From: Bacteroidetes bacterium HGW-Bacteroidetes-6
GTDB lineage: Bacteria; Bacteroidota; Bacteroidia; Bacteroidales; DTU049
Reading direction: 5' to 3'
NCBI GenBank assembly: GCA_002842495.1
Contig: PHDB01000002.1
Span: forward strand, 62,001-126,000
DNA length: 64,000 bases
Positions 25,816 to 34,984 of the stretch are shown in pieces (position 1 is the first letter of the stretch; every line of letters begins with the position of its first letter). The position numbers and the translations under genes are program-made. The notes under the pieces are model-generated. The model was not told where the DNA came from and made no database searches. It was given only the letters and a program-made list of their open reading frames with translations.

Positions 25816-27684
25816 CTATTTTCGAAGCCAGCCCACCAAAACAGCAATGTCGGCAGGTGACACTCCACTGATTCTCGACGCTTGTGCGAGGGTGGCAGGT
25901 TTTATTTTGTTCAATTTTTCGCGGGCTTCCCACGACAAATTTTTGATTTCGAAAAAATCAATTGAATCAGGTAATTTTAAATTTTCAAATTTATCGAGTC
26001 GCGAAGCAAAATCTTTTTCGCGTTCAATATAACTTTTATATTTCACTTCAATTTCTAAAGTGTCGTTGAAAATTTCATCGGATGGAGTAAATATCTCTTT
26101 GGGCAAAATTTGGTTGTCGCGTAAATGCCGCAACGAAATTTCGGGACGTAAAATAAATTGTACTGCTTTTTGGCGTTGCGAAATTTGAGCACTGTTGGTT
26201 TCGGCCAAATAGTCATTAACATCGGCAGGATCAAGCCCGGTTTTATCGAGCCATTTCGAAGCTATGGCAATATACTCTTCCTTTTCTTTCACTTTTTCCA
26301 ACCGTTCGTCCGAGGCTAAGCCCAGATCGTAACTCAGGCGCGTGAGGCGCAAATCGGCATTGTCCTGGCGTAGCAAAAGTCGGTGTTCAGCTCTCGATGT
26401 GAACATTCTGTACGGTTCGTCGACGCCTTTCGAAATGAGATCGTCAATTAAAACGCCAATATAAGCCTCGTGCCGTTTCAGAACAAAGCTTTCTTTGTGT
26501 TGCAATTTCAAATGTGCATTGATTCCTGCCATCAAACCCTGAGCCGCGGCTTCTTCGTAACCTGTTGTTCCGTTTACCTGGCCTGCAAAATAGAGATTTT
26601 CTATTTTTTTCGACATCAATGTTGCCGACAATTGTGTTGGAGAAAAATAGTCGTATTCGATGGCATACCCGGGCTGCATAATAGTAGCATGTTCGAATCC
26701 AACAATCTTCCGTAACGCATTGTACTGCATTTCGAGTGGTAAAGAAGAGCTGAAACCATTCAGATAATATTCATTTGTGTTCCATCCTTCGGGTTCCACA
26801 AATAGCTGATGCGAATCCTTACCTGCAAATCGTACAATTTTATCTTCAATCGATGGGCAATAGCGGGGGCCAACGCCTTCAATAATACCCGAAAACAAAG
26901 GAGAAAACCGGAATCCCTTTCTTAATTCGTCGTGTACCTGTTCAGATGTGTAAGCTATATGACAACTTCGCTGTTTAATGAGCGGGGGTGTATTGGTAAA
27001 CGAAAATTTTTCGGGATTTTCGTCGCCAGCCTGCTCGATAAGTTTTGAAAAATCGATTGAGCGACCATCGATTCGGACAGGTGTTCCCGTTTTCAGTTTA
27101 TCTGATTCTATACCCAATTTTATTAAGTTCTCTGTAAGACCCTCGGCAGGCTTTTCGCCAATACGGCCACCTTTTACTATGGTTGTTCCTATATAAATTT
27201 TTCCGCTCAGAAAAGTTCCGGCTGTAATAATTGCCGCATCGCACGATATTTTTAGTCCAAGCTGGGTCTCAACTGCGACAATTTTATCGTTTTCGACAAC
27301 AACACCGGTAACTTCATCGCGCCATATATTGAGACCTTCGGTTTTTTCGATGACTTTTCGCCATTCGATACTAAACTGAACGCGATCGTTTTGAGAGCGT
27401 GGGCTCCACATGGCCGGACCTTTTGAACGATTAAGCATTCGGAACTGAATCATGCTTTTATCGGCTATAATTCCCGTAAAGCCACCGAGAGCATCTATTT
27501 CGCGTACAATTTGTCCTTTGGCAATACCACCAATAGATGGATTGCACGACATGCGGGCAAAGCCGGTAAGATCGTGACTGATTAGTAAAACAGCCGAACC
27601 AAGATTGGCTGCAGCTACAGCTGCTTCGCAACCAGCATGGCCTCCGCCAACAACCACAATATCGTATTTAGGAAAAATATTCAT
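25816..27684 (-). CDS. mnmG: tRNA uridine-5-carboxymethylaminomethyl(34) synthesis protein MnmG (GidA)
   Basis: 622 residues, the family's usual length. The N-terminal FAD-binding motif is VVVGGGHAGCEAA, followed by SCNPSIGGIAKGQIVREIDALGG, then LSGKIYIGTTIVKGGRIGE, RYCPSIEDKIVRF, LFVEPEGWNTNEYYLNG and FAGQVNGTTGYEEAAAQG. The C-terminal domain ends with ASRISGVSPADIAVLVGWLRK, which in this family binds MnmE. With MnmE it modifies the wobble uridine of several tRNAs. The gene is known as gidA because it is often beside oriC, which fits the other origin signals here. It overlaps ybeY by 4 bases (ATGA). Confidence 0.97.
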   Translation of the reverse strand: MNIFPKYDIVVVGGGHAGCEAAVAAANLGSAVLLISHDLTGFARMSCNPSIGGIAKGQIVREIDALGGFTGIIADKSMIQFRMLNRSKGPAMWSPRSQNDRVQFSIEWRKVIEKTEGLNIWRDEVTGVVVENDKIVAVETQLGLKISCDAAIITAGTFLSGKIYIGTTIVKGGRIGEKPAEGLTENLIKLGIESDKLKTGTPVRIDGRSIDFSKLIEQAGDENPEKFSFTNTPPLIKQRSCHIAYTSEQVHDELRKGFRFSPLFSGIIEGVGPRYCPSIEDKIVRFAGKDSHQLFVEPEGWNTNEYYLNGFSSSLPLEMQYNALRKIVGFEHATIMQPGYAIEYDYFSPTQLSATLMSKKIENLYFAGQVNGTTGYEEAAAQGLMAGINAHLKLQHKESFVLKRHEAYIGVLIDDLISKGVDEPYRMFTSRAEHRLLLRQDNADLRLTRLSYDLGLASDERLEKVKEKEEYIAIASKWLDKTGLDPADVNDYLAETNSAQISQRQKAVQFILRPEISLRHLRDNQILPKEIFTPSDEIFNDTLEIEVKYKSYIEREKDFASRLDKFENLKLPDSIDFFEIKNLSWEAREKLNKIKPATLAQASRISGVSPADIAVLVGWLRK

Positions 27685-28124
27685 CGTTCCACGTGAAACA
27701 CGTTGTACTTTTTCAGGTATAGGTCTTCTTGCATGCGCATAGCTTCTCTTTCAACTTTGCTGTGATCGTTTAGCCCACAAAGGTGCAAAATTCCGTGCAC
27801 AGCATAACGTAAAATTTCATCCCCCGGACTGATATTAAGCATAGTTGCATTTTCTACAGCCCTATCGACGCTTATAAATATTTCGCCACTTACTATTTGA
27901 GGTGTTGAATACGAAAAAGTAATCACATCGGTATAAGTATTGTGATCGAGGTGTTTTACATTTATTTTCCAAAGTTCTTCGTCAGAAGTAAGCTGAAACG
28001 AAATTCGGCCCGGTGTAAAATTAAAATCGGCGCAAATACACTCGTAAACACGGTTTAATGCGTCGATATCAACATTTTGAAAGCTAAAGTTTCCGTTATT
28101 CCAATCTATGATTTTGTTTTTCAT
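27681..28124 (-). CDS. ybeY: rRNA maturation endoribonuclease YbeY
   Basis: 147 residues from ATG 28124 (MKNKIIDWNNG). The frame runs further upstream but that part overlaps the previous gene and is not family-like. Zinc-binding signature: AVHGILHLCGLNDH (HGxLHLxGxDH), preceded by NTYTDVITFSYS and GEIFISVDRA. YbeY acts in 16S rRNA 3' processing and ribosome quality control. The 3' end overlaps mnmG, and the last codons (NVFHVER) contain a near-perfect parS site. Confidence 0.93.
   Translation of the reverse strand: MKNKIIDWNNGNFSFQNVDIDALNRVYECICADFNFTPGRISFQLTSDEELWKINVKHLDHNTYTDVITFSYSTPQIVSGEIFISVDRAVENATMLNISPGDEILRYAVHGILHLCGLNDHSKVEREAMRMQEDLYLKKYNVFHVER
27685..27700 (+). other. parS-like ParB-binding site
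   Basis: CGTTCCACGTGAAACA matches the ParB consensus TGTTNCACGTGAAACA except at the first base. It lies inside the last codons of ybeY. Two more sites of equal quality lie at 30986 and 44658. Confidence 0.6.
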
Positions 28125-28593
28125 TCGATTGTTTTTCCTTGACATTGTCGGTTTGTTGAAAGACCGACATTCTATTTTGAGCTGTATCGCGACTAACGGA
28201 AGCAACATTGAAATGAATCGAAATCTGGCGTCCCATATCGGCAAATTCAACTTTATCGCTCACTTTTTGAATCAATAGTATTCCACGTTGATTTTCGCTG
28301 GTTTGATTGCTATTAATAAATTCGTTAAACGCAAAACCGTTGCCTGCATCGGTAATCGTAAAAATCATTTCCTGACCAGAAAAACTAAAATCGATATTGA
28401 TTTCTTTTGAAGCATCGTTGTTGTTACCATGAACAAGGGCGTTGTTGAATGCCTCGGTAAGGGCAACCATCATATTGGCAAAATACGAATCGTTCAAGTA
28501 GTATTTATCGGCAATAGCCTCAATGAGTTTTTCCACTTTATTGAGTTCCGAAGCGTTGCTCTTCAGACGCAGTGAGTTAGAGCTACCTTTCAT
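28096..28593 (-). CDS. RsbW-like GHKL ATPase (anti-sigma factor type)
   Basis: 165 residues with a single HATPase fold of the SpoIIAB/RsbW serine-kinase type: N box ALTEAFNNALVHGNN, G1 box ITDAGNGFAF, and the G2-like QRGILLIQKVSDKVEF. Proteins of this type phosphorylate anti-anti-sigma factors or bind sigma factors. In Bacteroidota many are orphan and the partner is unknown. All ATP-binding motifs appear intact. The polar tail from residue 138 (QTDNVKEKQSNEKQNHRLE) overlaps the start of ybeY by 29 bases, so the genes are translationally linked. Confidence 0.85.
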   Translation of the reverse strand: MKGSSNSLRLKSNASELNKVEKLIEAIADKYYLNDSYFANMMVALTEAFNNALVHGNNNDASKEINIDFSFSGQEMIFTITDAGNGFAFNEFINSNQTSENQRGILLIQKVSDKVEFADMGRQISIHFNVASVSRDTAQNRMSVFQQTDNVKEKQSNEKQNHRLE

Positions 28594-28594
28594 C

Positions 28595-31500
28595 CTATTT
28601 CATTTTATACAAATACTCGTTCACCTTCTGTTTGTAGTATGGATTCAGATTCGGTGGCACCGTTTTAAGAATTTCCGTACTGTTCCTTTTCAAACTGTTA
28701 TACTTGAAAAACGTCATAGGGTTACCATTGTTGAAAACTTTTGCTTCGTTGCTCTGGCGCTTGGGGTCTTTTTCCCGCTCCATTTCAGCTTTTTCCGATT
28801 CGAGCAATCGGGTTAAAATTTGCTTCTGTCTATTAATGGTTTCGGTAGTCAAACGTTTATTAACGAGATCTTCCTCGGTCTTTTCCATGTCGTTGATAGA
28901 CTTGTTTAACTCTTTGCCGTTACCAGCTCCTTCGCTGTTGAGTTGTTGCTGGTATTCCTGCATAGCTTTGCGTATTGCTTCCTGCTGTGCAGCCATTTTA
29001 GCCAGTTGTTCGCTCCAACCTTGCTGACCCTGACCGCTTTCCATTTGCTGCCGGAGTCCTTCCATTTGTTGATTGAGCTGTTCCTGAAGTTGTCGCAAGG
29101 TTTTTGCACTAGGCTTATTGCCTTGTCCCTGTCCGGGCTTGTTTCCTTTTCCTTGTCCGGGTTTATTTCCCGGATTTTTACATGCCGAGTTGCCGCTTTT
29201 TTGCTGCATCGACTGATTTTGTTGCTGTTGCATTTGTTTAAGCGCATCGGCAAGAAGCAAGGCGAGATTATTAACCCCCATCATCACATTCTGTTGTTCG
29301 CGTGTTGCTGGCTGAATATAACGGTTGTTCATGTATTCAAGCGACTTTTTGCGACTTACATCTATTTTGCTCAACTCATCAGATATATAGCTATTAATCA
29401 GTGGATTACGCTTACCAAGTGCCATAAGCGAATCATCAATAATTTGGAGAGCATCGTTAATTTTCTTTTGCTTTCGCATATTATCAAAGTAGCGGGGATC
29501 CGCAATTCGGGTTGAAGCAACATCGCGCATTAGCGCCTCCTGATCGAAACTGATTGTTATCAAATTTTCGAGCAATTCACGAAGCAATCCAATATCTTCG
29601 GCTTGCTGCTCCGAATCCGACTCATTCATCATTTCACTAATCTGATCCGAAAGTTCCTGCATTTTTTCACCGGCTTGTTTCTGCGATTTCGATGCCTTGT
29701 TTTGTTTTCCGCTATTCAACTGATCGGAAGCAGCCTTCATGGTACTGTCGATTTCCTGCATAGCATCTTCAACAAAATCGAGCGGAAATGGATCCTCGAG
29801 TTCTTCGTTTTTGCTTTTCAACGAATCGACATTCTTTTTCATTTCCTCAAACATGGCGTTGAGCTTTTCTTGCTCAGATTGCTGCTCTTTCAGCGATTTA
29901 TCGCTCTCAGCCAATTTTTCCTGCATTTCGCCTTTATCTTTGAGTTCGCTCTGTAAACTTTGCAATTTTTCCTCAACCAGAGAGCGATTAAGCAGCTCAA
30001 TAGTTTGTTCCATATTACGAAGCAAATCCTCGTTTTTCTGGTTCAGATTTTCAATATTTTGAGAAGGATTTTGGTTTCCTTTCTCCATTAACTCCTCCAG
30101 CTTTTTCAGCATTTCCATAAACTCATCATCCATCAATTGATTCATGAGTTCATCAATCATTTTTTGTTTTTCGTAAAGTTGTTGGTTGAATTCATTGAGT
30201 TGCTCGCTCATGATCATGCGTTCGCTATTTTGCTGATTAATCTTTTCCAGATTGTTCTGCAATTCCTTTTCTTTATTGAGAAGCTCGCGCAAACGTTCTT
30301 GCTCTTCCCAGGTAAGATTCTTTTTTCCACGTGTATCTTTCTGGAATTTATCGAGTTCACTTTGAATTTTTGCAGCTTCTTCAAACAAGTTTTCGAGACC
30401 TTTTCCAACGGCATCCGACTTTTCGTTCACCATATTCCTCATTTCTTCTTGCGTTGGCATTCTAAAAGAAAATATCTGACTTTTTGATGCTTTTGGTCCC
30501 GCATAGGCATCGTTATCGTAAACCGTAAAAAAATACTCCAAGCGGTCGCCAGCCTGCAGGTTGAATATAGAAAAGTCGAACGCATTGTAAAACTCCTGCA
30601 GATTGTAGTCGTGGCTGATATTAATATTGATAACAGAGTCGGTTTCACCCAAGGCAGAATAGTATTTATAGCTAAAAATCAGCTTCGATAAGCCATAGTC
30701 GTCCGAAATTTTACCCGAAAAATATCGAAGCATGAACATGGTGGAATCAATCTCTTCTTTTACTGAAATCTCGGGATATTCATCGGGTATTACAGATATA
30801 TTAAACTCAAGGCTATCTGCAGTATGAATTCCCTCCCTCGACGAAACTGCAAAAAGCTGAATGTTCTGATCGAACAATTTATCAAAAACAAAATAGCGCT
30901 CATTTCGACTTACTTCCAGTTGACGAATACCATCTTTCACTGTTAACCTATCTGCATCGCGCGTCAACACAAGAAAACGGATCATTGTTCCACGTGGAAC
31001 ATTTAAGGAATTAATATTATTAATGGTTTCGGGCTGTTTTCCCGTGTGTGAAGGATATGAAACCTGAAGAGAGTAGCTTACAATTGATGGCATTTTGTAA
31101 ACCTTCAGGGTATATTCATTCGACGAATAATCATCGGCTGAAAAATGAAAACGTATATCGTTTTTCACCGATTTTAAGGTGTATTGAAAAGTATTCTTTT
31201 CGGATTCGTTCATTCGAATACTTTTCGATTCCTGATTCAAAAAAACTTCTTCGGGTATTTCGCTACCCGACAATTTAACCACTACCGTAAAATCGTTGTT
31301 TTGAGCCGATTCAAGATTTTTATTTTGTATAATAAAACTGAACGGGGCCGGGCGAACATATTCTGTATTATAATCCGAAATTCGCTGAAGGGGATTTATT
31401 AATACGTCGGGAACAACAAAACCCATAATAAGAACAAGCAACAATGGCATTATTAGCAATGGAAGTCTGCGAATTGTTTTTTTTCGATCGATTGCATCAA

Positions 31501-31930
31501 AAAAACGAAAAAACTTTATCTCATCAATTTTTTGACTAATACTCGCCAATAATAATTCCCGGCTTGTTCCTGCAAAATTTCCCTCTTCCAGTTCAAGAAT
31601 ATTCAGTATGCGATCATTTATACTCTCGAAATGCCGCCCAATAACAAGGGCAAAATCGTGCTTCGACAAACGACGTCGAACGCCCAACAATTGTAATAAG
31701 GGACGAGCCAGAAAAAACCCAAAAAGAGTAATGTTTAATGATAAAAATCCCCAAAAAAGAAAAAATCGAACACCACCATCAAACCAAAAAGAATATTCAA
31801 TAAAAGAAAAAGACACAACAACAATAAATACAGCAAGAATAAACAAAGCGAGTCGTTGCCAGAAAATATTCATATAGAATTTTCCCGCAAAACGCTTCAG
31901 TTCATTTTCGAGCCATTGTAGTTGTTCCAT
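28595..31930 (-). CDS. DUF4175-family large membrane protein
   Basis: 1111 residues. Three membrane segments lie in the first ~175 residues (LALFILAVFIVVVSFSFIEY, FFLFWGFLSLNITLFGFFLA, LPLLIMPLLLVLIMGFV). An extracytoplasmic beta-rich region with Ig-like repeats (about 200-500) follows. Then comes a ~500-residue Glu/Gln/Lys-rich coiled-coil region (for example EEQERLRELLNKEKELQNNLEK, EEMKKNVDSLKSKNEELE) with a Gln/Gly/Lys low-complexity part (NKPGQGKGNKPGQGQG). The protein matches DUF4175, which is common in Bacteroidota; its function is not established, though gene context elsewhere often includes RsbW-type or gliding/envelope genes. One parS-like site lies inside. It overlaps or abuts both neighbours, so it is part of the same operon. 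Confidence 0.85.
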   Translation of the reverse strand: MEQLQWLENELKRFAGKFYMNIFWQRLALFILAVFIVVVSFSFIEYSFWFDGGVRFFLFWGFLSLNITLFGFFLARPLLQLLGVRRRLSKHDFALVIGRHFESINDRILNILELEEGNFAGTSRELLLASISQKIDEIKFFRFFDAIDRKKTIRRLPLLIMPLLLVLIMGFVVPDVLINPLQRISDYNTEYVRPAPFSFIIQNKNLESAQNNDFTVVVKLSGSEIPEEVFLNQESKSIRMNESEKNTFQYTLKSVKNDIRFHFSADDYSSNEYTLKVYKMPSIVSYSLQVSYPSHTGKQPETINNINSLNVPRGTMIRFLVLTRDADRLTVKDGIRQLEVSRNERYFVFDKLFDQNIQLFAVSSREGIHTADSLEFNISVIPDEYPEISVKEEIDSTMFMLRYFSGKISDDYGLSKLIFSYKYYSALGETDSVININISHDYNLQEFYNAFDFSIFNLQAGDRLEYFFTVYDNDAYAGPKASKSQIFSFRMPTQEEMRNMVNEKSDAVGKGLENLFEEAAKIQSELDKFQKDTRGKKNLTWEEQERLRELLNKEKELQNNLEKINQQNSERMIMSEQLNEFNQQLYEKQKMIDELMNQLMDDEFMEMLKKLEELMEKGNQNPSQNIENLNQKNEDLLRNMEQTIELLNRSLVEEKLQSLQSELKDKGEMQEKLAESDKSLKEQQSEQEKLNAMFEEMKKNVDSLKSKNEELEDPFPLDFVEDAMQEIDSTMKAASDQLNSGKQNKASKSQKQAGEKMQELSDQISEMMNESDSEQQAEDIGLLRELLENLITISFDQEALMRDVASTRIADPRYFDNMRKQKKINDALQIIDDSLMALGKRNPLINSYISDELSKIDVSRKKSLEYMNNRYIQPATREQQNVMMGVNNLALLLADALKQMQQQQNQSMQQKSGNSACKNPGNKPGQGKGNKPGQGQGNKPSAKTLRQLQEQLNQQMEGLRQQMESGQGQQGWSEQLAKMAAQQEAIRKAMQEYQQQLNSEGAGNGKELNKSINDMEKTEEDLVNKRLTTETINRQKQILTRLLESEKAEMEREKDPKRQSNEAKVFNNGNPMTFFKYNSLKRNSTEILKTVPPNLNPYYKQKVNEYLYKMK
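30986..31001 (+). other. parS-like ParB-binding site
   Basis: TGTTCCACGTGGAACA is a perfect 16-bp palindrome, one base from the ParB consensus TGTTNCACGTGAAACA. It is within the DUF4175 gene. Confidence 0.6.
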
Positions 31931-31935
31931 GCGTA

Positions 31936-32571
31936 CTAGTTTACAATTCGCGTACCTATTTTGATGCTGTCAGCCTTAAAGTTTCCCGTAATAACAATTT
32001 TTTCCTGCGAAAAATCGGGGTTTTTGAGATACTGTTCTGCAAAATACACCCCCCGAAACGATGCCAATGAATCGTACCGCAAACAACAGATATTGACATA
32101 ATACTTCCAAAATTGAACTTCGTCAACATACCAACTGTTTTCGCTCATTTTTATGCGCGACTGCAGCTTTGTTTGTAAAACTCCGTATGTATTATTCGAC
32201 TTCATTCCGGACATATCGCTACAGAAGATTAAACTATCACCCTTTTTCCATAAATGTTCTGTATTCCGAAGATCGAATAAAAGTGTATAATCAACCTCTT
32301 TGGTAACCGAAAAAACCTGAAATACCCAACCGGTATTGGCTCCTTCAATCTTTTCAAAACGAACCGAATCGCCTTTGGAAATTCCATCGAAAAAAACGCG
32401 ATCGGTTGTGTCGGCCGGTTGGATATCTATATTCATTTCAACAGTCACCGGTTTTTGGGAGGGTGGGGTTTTGTCGAAAATATTTGTATTCAATACCACA
32501 AGCAAGGCAAGAAGTACCAGAATTGATATCATCAATACCTTTTGCCACAATTTAAGCTGTATTTTTTCCAT
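31936..32571 (-). CDS. Membrane-anchored protein of unknown function
   Basis: 211 residues with one N-terminal transmembrane helix (VLMISILVLLALLVVLNT). The rest is an extracytoplasmic beta-rich region (VFFDGISKGDSVRFEKIEG, VYFAEQYLKN). Two adjacent cysteines sit at NICCLRY. I know no family for it. It is five bases from the DUF4175 gene and one base from the aminotransferase gene, so it belongs to that operon. It probably works with the DUF4175 protein at the membrane, but only position supports this. Confidence 0.7.
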   Translation of the reverse strand: MEKIQLKLWQKVLMISILVLLALLVVLNTNIFDKTPPSQKPVTVEMNIDIQPADTTDRVFFDGISKGDSVRFEKIEGANTGWVFQVFSVTKEVDYTLLFDLRNTEHLWKKGDSLIFCSDMSGMKSNNTYGVLQTKLQSRIKMSENSWYVDEVQFWKYYVNICCLRYDSLASFRGVYFAEQYLKNPDFSQEKIVITGNFKADSIKIGTRIVN

Positions 32572-32572
32572 A

Positions 32573-33781
32573 CTAGAGAAATTCTTTAATGCTTTCGGAT
32601 AGTCGACGGATTCCTTCGTCGTTCTCTTCTAATGTAGCAAACGAAAAATTAAGACGCATAGTATTTTTGCCCGCATTGTTGCAATAGAATACATGACCTA
32701 CAACAAAGGCAACGTTTTTCTCGATGGCCTTCAAAAATAATTTCTCGCTATCAATAATGTCGGGCATGTATAAAAACAAAAATAATCCACCATCCGGGGT
32801 GGTCCAGGTAACACCATCCGGCATATATTTTTCGAGAGCCAACAGCATTGCATCACGTTTTTCCCGATATTTTTCTATAATTACTTTTAAATTTTTGTCG
32901 TACAGATTACGTTCAAAATATTCAGCAATGGTCATTTGTATCAGCGCCGAACTACACAAATCGGCAATTTGTTTTCCTGTTACATATTTTTCAACCCAAC
33001 GCTGATGCCCTATCACCCACCCTATTCTGAACCCAGGAGCCAACACTTTTGAGAAAGTTCCCAATGTAATTACCAATCCTCGGGTATCAAGTTTCTGAAA
33101 CATCGGTTGCGGAGTGCCATTGAAACGAACTTCGCGATACGGGGTATCTTCAATAATCGGAATATTGAATTCGTATGCAATGTCAAGTATTTCCTTTCTT
33201 CTTTTCTCGTTCATTGTGATTCCAGCAGGATTCTGAAAGTCGGGAACAATATAAATAAACTTGGCTTTTTTACCTTCCGAAATAGCTCTGGTAATGGCTT
33301 CGCGCAACAGAATACTGCTCATTCCATCGTTATCAAGTTCAATACCAATCAAATCGGCACCATACGAAGCAAACGCATTGATTCCACCCAAATATGATGG
33401 TAATCCACAGAAAACTGCATCGCCCGGGTTAATAAAAATACGCCCGGTAAGATCAAGACCCTGCTGCGAAGCTGTAGTAACAATCAGATTGTCTTCCGAA
33501 ATATTCAAACCTTCCAAATCACGATAACGCTTAACAAGATGCGATCGTAAACGAATATCACCCTCGGTGGTTCCGTATTGAAGCGCTTTGGGTCCATATT
33601 TATCGAGGACTGCATTTGTACAATCTTTTATATCCTCAATCGGAAAAAGCTTTGGATCGGGCAAGCCTCCTGCAAATGAAATTATTTCATCCTTTTGTGT
33701 AAGTTTTAGGAGTTCACGAATGACAGACTTTTTCATTTTTTTGATGCTGTCGGACCAAAGATGTTCGTACGATGTTTCCAT
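32573..33781 (-). CDS. PLP-dependent aminotransferase (class I, 2-aminoadipate/LysN-like)
   Basis: 402 residues of the fold-type I MocR/LysN-like group without a DNA-binding domain. Motifs: SFAGGLPDPKLFP, LQYGTTEGDIRLRSHLV, IVTTASQQGLDLTGRIFINPGD, YIVPDFQNPAGITM, the PLP lysine in TLGTFSKVLAPGFRIGW, and the C-terminal Arg in MRLNFSFATLEE. Such enzymes transaminate 2-oxo acids with broad specificity. The gene lies upstream of the membrane-anchored protein and downstream of the pseudouridine synthase, ten bases apart. Confidence 0.88.
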   Translation of the reverse strand: METSYEHLWSDSIKKMKKSVIRELLKLTQKDEIISFAGGLPDPKLFPIEDIKDCTNAVLDKYGPKALQYGTTEGDIRLRSHLVKRYRDLEGLNISEDNLIVTTASQQGLDLTGRIFINPGDAVFCGLPSYLGGINAFASYGADLIGIELDNDGMSSILLREAITRAISEGKKAKFIYIVPDFQNPAGITMNEKRRKEILDIAYEFNIPIIEDTPYREVRFNGTPQPMFQKLDTRGLVITLGTFSKVLAPGFRIGWVIGHQRWVEKYVTGKQIADLCSSALIQMTIAEYFERNLYDKNLKVIIEKYREKRDAMLLALEKYMPDGVTWTTPDGGLFLFLYMPDIIDSEKLFLKAIEKNVAFVVGHVFYCNNAGKNTMRLNFSFATLEENDEGIRRLSESIKEFL

Positions 33782-33791
33782 AATGCAATAT

Positions 33792-34871
33792 TTAGATTCG
33801 AAACAACATAGCCACTTCTGTATCGGTCAGAAATCGCCATGTGCCCCTTGGTAAATTCTTTTTGGTTAAGGGACCGAACATGGTTCGGTCAAGTCTGTTT
33901 ACTTTATAGCCAAATTGTTCGAAAATTCGTTTCACAATATGATACTTTCCACTATGAAGCTCAATTCCTACAATATTCTTTTTAACCGGATCGGACCAGG
34001 CAATACCATCAACCGGAACAAAATCGTCATCAATTTTTACACCCTGCGAAATTGATAACAAGTGGTCTTTTGTGAGCTTATTATCGAGTGTTACCTCATA
34101 TACCTTTTTGATTTTATGAGATGGATGAATGAGTTTTTTGGAAAGATCTCCATCGTTGGTGAAAAGAAGCAAGCCGGTTGTGTTTCTGTCGAGTCTGCCA
34201 ACAGGATATATCCGTTCCGGACAAGCCCCCTTGATAAGCTCCATAACAGTGCGTCTTCCGGCAGGATCATCTGTTGTTGTAATAGTATCCTTGGGCTTGT
34301 TCAGTAGCAAATACACCTTTTTCTCTGAACGTATTTCGCGTCCATCAACAGAAACTTTGTCGCCAGGCTGAACTTTATAACCAAGTGTCGAAACAACCTT
34401 TCCATTAACCTTTACAACGCCTGTAGCAATCATTACATCAGCATCGCGGCGCGAACATATGCCGCTATTGGCAATATATTTATTTAAACGGACTTCAAGT
34501 TCTGCATTCGATTTACGCATACGCTTACCTAATTTAGGATCAGGTGCTTTTGAACTACTACTGGTAATCACCCTTCGTTTGGGCGCTGTCGATCCTTCTG
34601 ATTTTTCAAATCTGGATTCACGCACCTGTTTATTAGATTTTGAATCCTTTGCTGACCTGTCTGAGTCCGAATATTTCGAACCTCGTTTTGTTTTAACAGT
34701 ATCAGATGCTTTACCAGATTTTTTTGAATTTGCGGGTTTTTCAGATTTCTCGGAAAGAGAATATGATTTTGCAGCAGTTTTTTTTCTCTCTGCTGATCTG
34801 GTACTACTCGTTTTTGGCCTGCCCTTCGAAGATTTTTCGACTTGGCGTCTGTTTTCGGTACGTTTTTGCAT
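33792..34871 (-). CDS. RluB-type pseudouridine synthase with long disordered N-terminus
   Basis: 359 residues. The first ~125 residues are Ser/Lys/Arg-rich and low in complexity, while the folded part has an S4 RNA-binding domain (LNKYIANSGICSRRDADVMI) and the RsuA/RluB catalytic region: PVGRLDRNTTGLLLFTNDGDLS (catalytic Asp in GRLD), HPSHKIKKVYEV and KRIFEQFGYKVNRLDR. It isomerises a uridine in 23S or 16S rRNA. The basic extension is typical of Bacteroidota homologues and could aid ribosomal binding. A TAnnTTTG box lies upstream. Confidence 0.9.
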   Translation of the reverse strand: MQKRTENRRQVEKSSKGRPKTSSTRSAERKKTAAKSYSLSEKSEKPANSKKSGKASDTVKTKRGSKYSDSDRSAKDSKSNKQVRESRFEKSEGSTAPKRRVITSSSSKAPDPKLGKRMRKSNAELEVRLNKYIANSGICSRRDADVMIATGVVKVNGKVVSTLGYKVQPGDKVSVDGREIRSEKKVYLLLNKPKDTITTTDDPAGRRTVMELIKGACPERIYPVGRLDRNTTGLLLFTNDGDLSKKLIHPSHKIKKVYEVTLDNKLTKDHLLSISQGVKIDDDFVPVDGIAWSDPVKKNIVGIELHSGKYHIVKRIFEQFGYKVNRLDRTMFGPLTKKNLPRGTWRFLTDTEVAMLFRI

Positions 34872-34887
34872 AACTGAATATTCAATA

Positions 34888-34895
34888 CAAACTTA
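34888..34895 (-). promoter_or_regulatory. Bacteroidota -7 promoter box for the pseudouridine synthase operon
   Basis: Minus strand TAAGTTTG, 17 bases before ATG 34871. Confidence 0.4.
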
Positions 34896-34933
34896 GTGAT
34901 TTTTAGATAACAACACATGGTTGTAAAAAGAAA

Positions 34934-34961
34934 ATTGCCGCTCCTAAACAGAAGCGACAAT
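34934..34961 (-). terminator. Terminator after the LytTR response regulator
   Basis: ATTGCCGCT (34934-34942) pairs with AGCGACAAT (34953-34961) with one G-U pair. A T-rich run follows on the minus strand. Confidence 0.7.
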
Positions 34962-34984
34962 TTTTGAGGTATATTGAAATAATA

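Noticed and set aside
30326-30341. CACGTG-containing sequence in the DUF4175 gene
   Set aside because: Only the core hexamer fits; flanks do not match the parS consensus.
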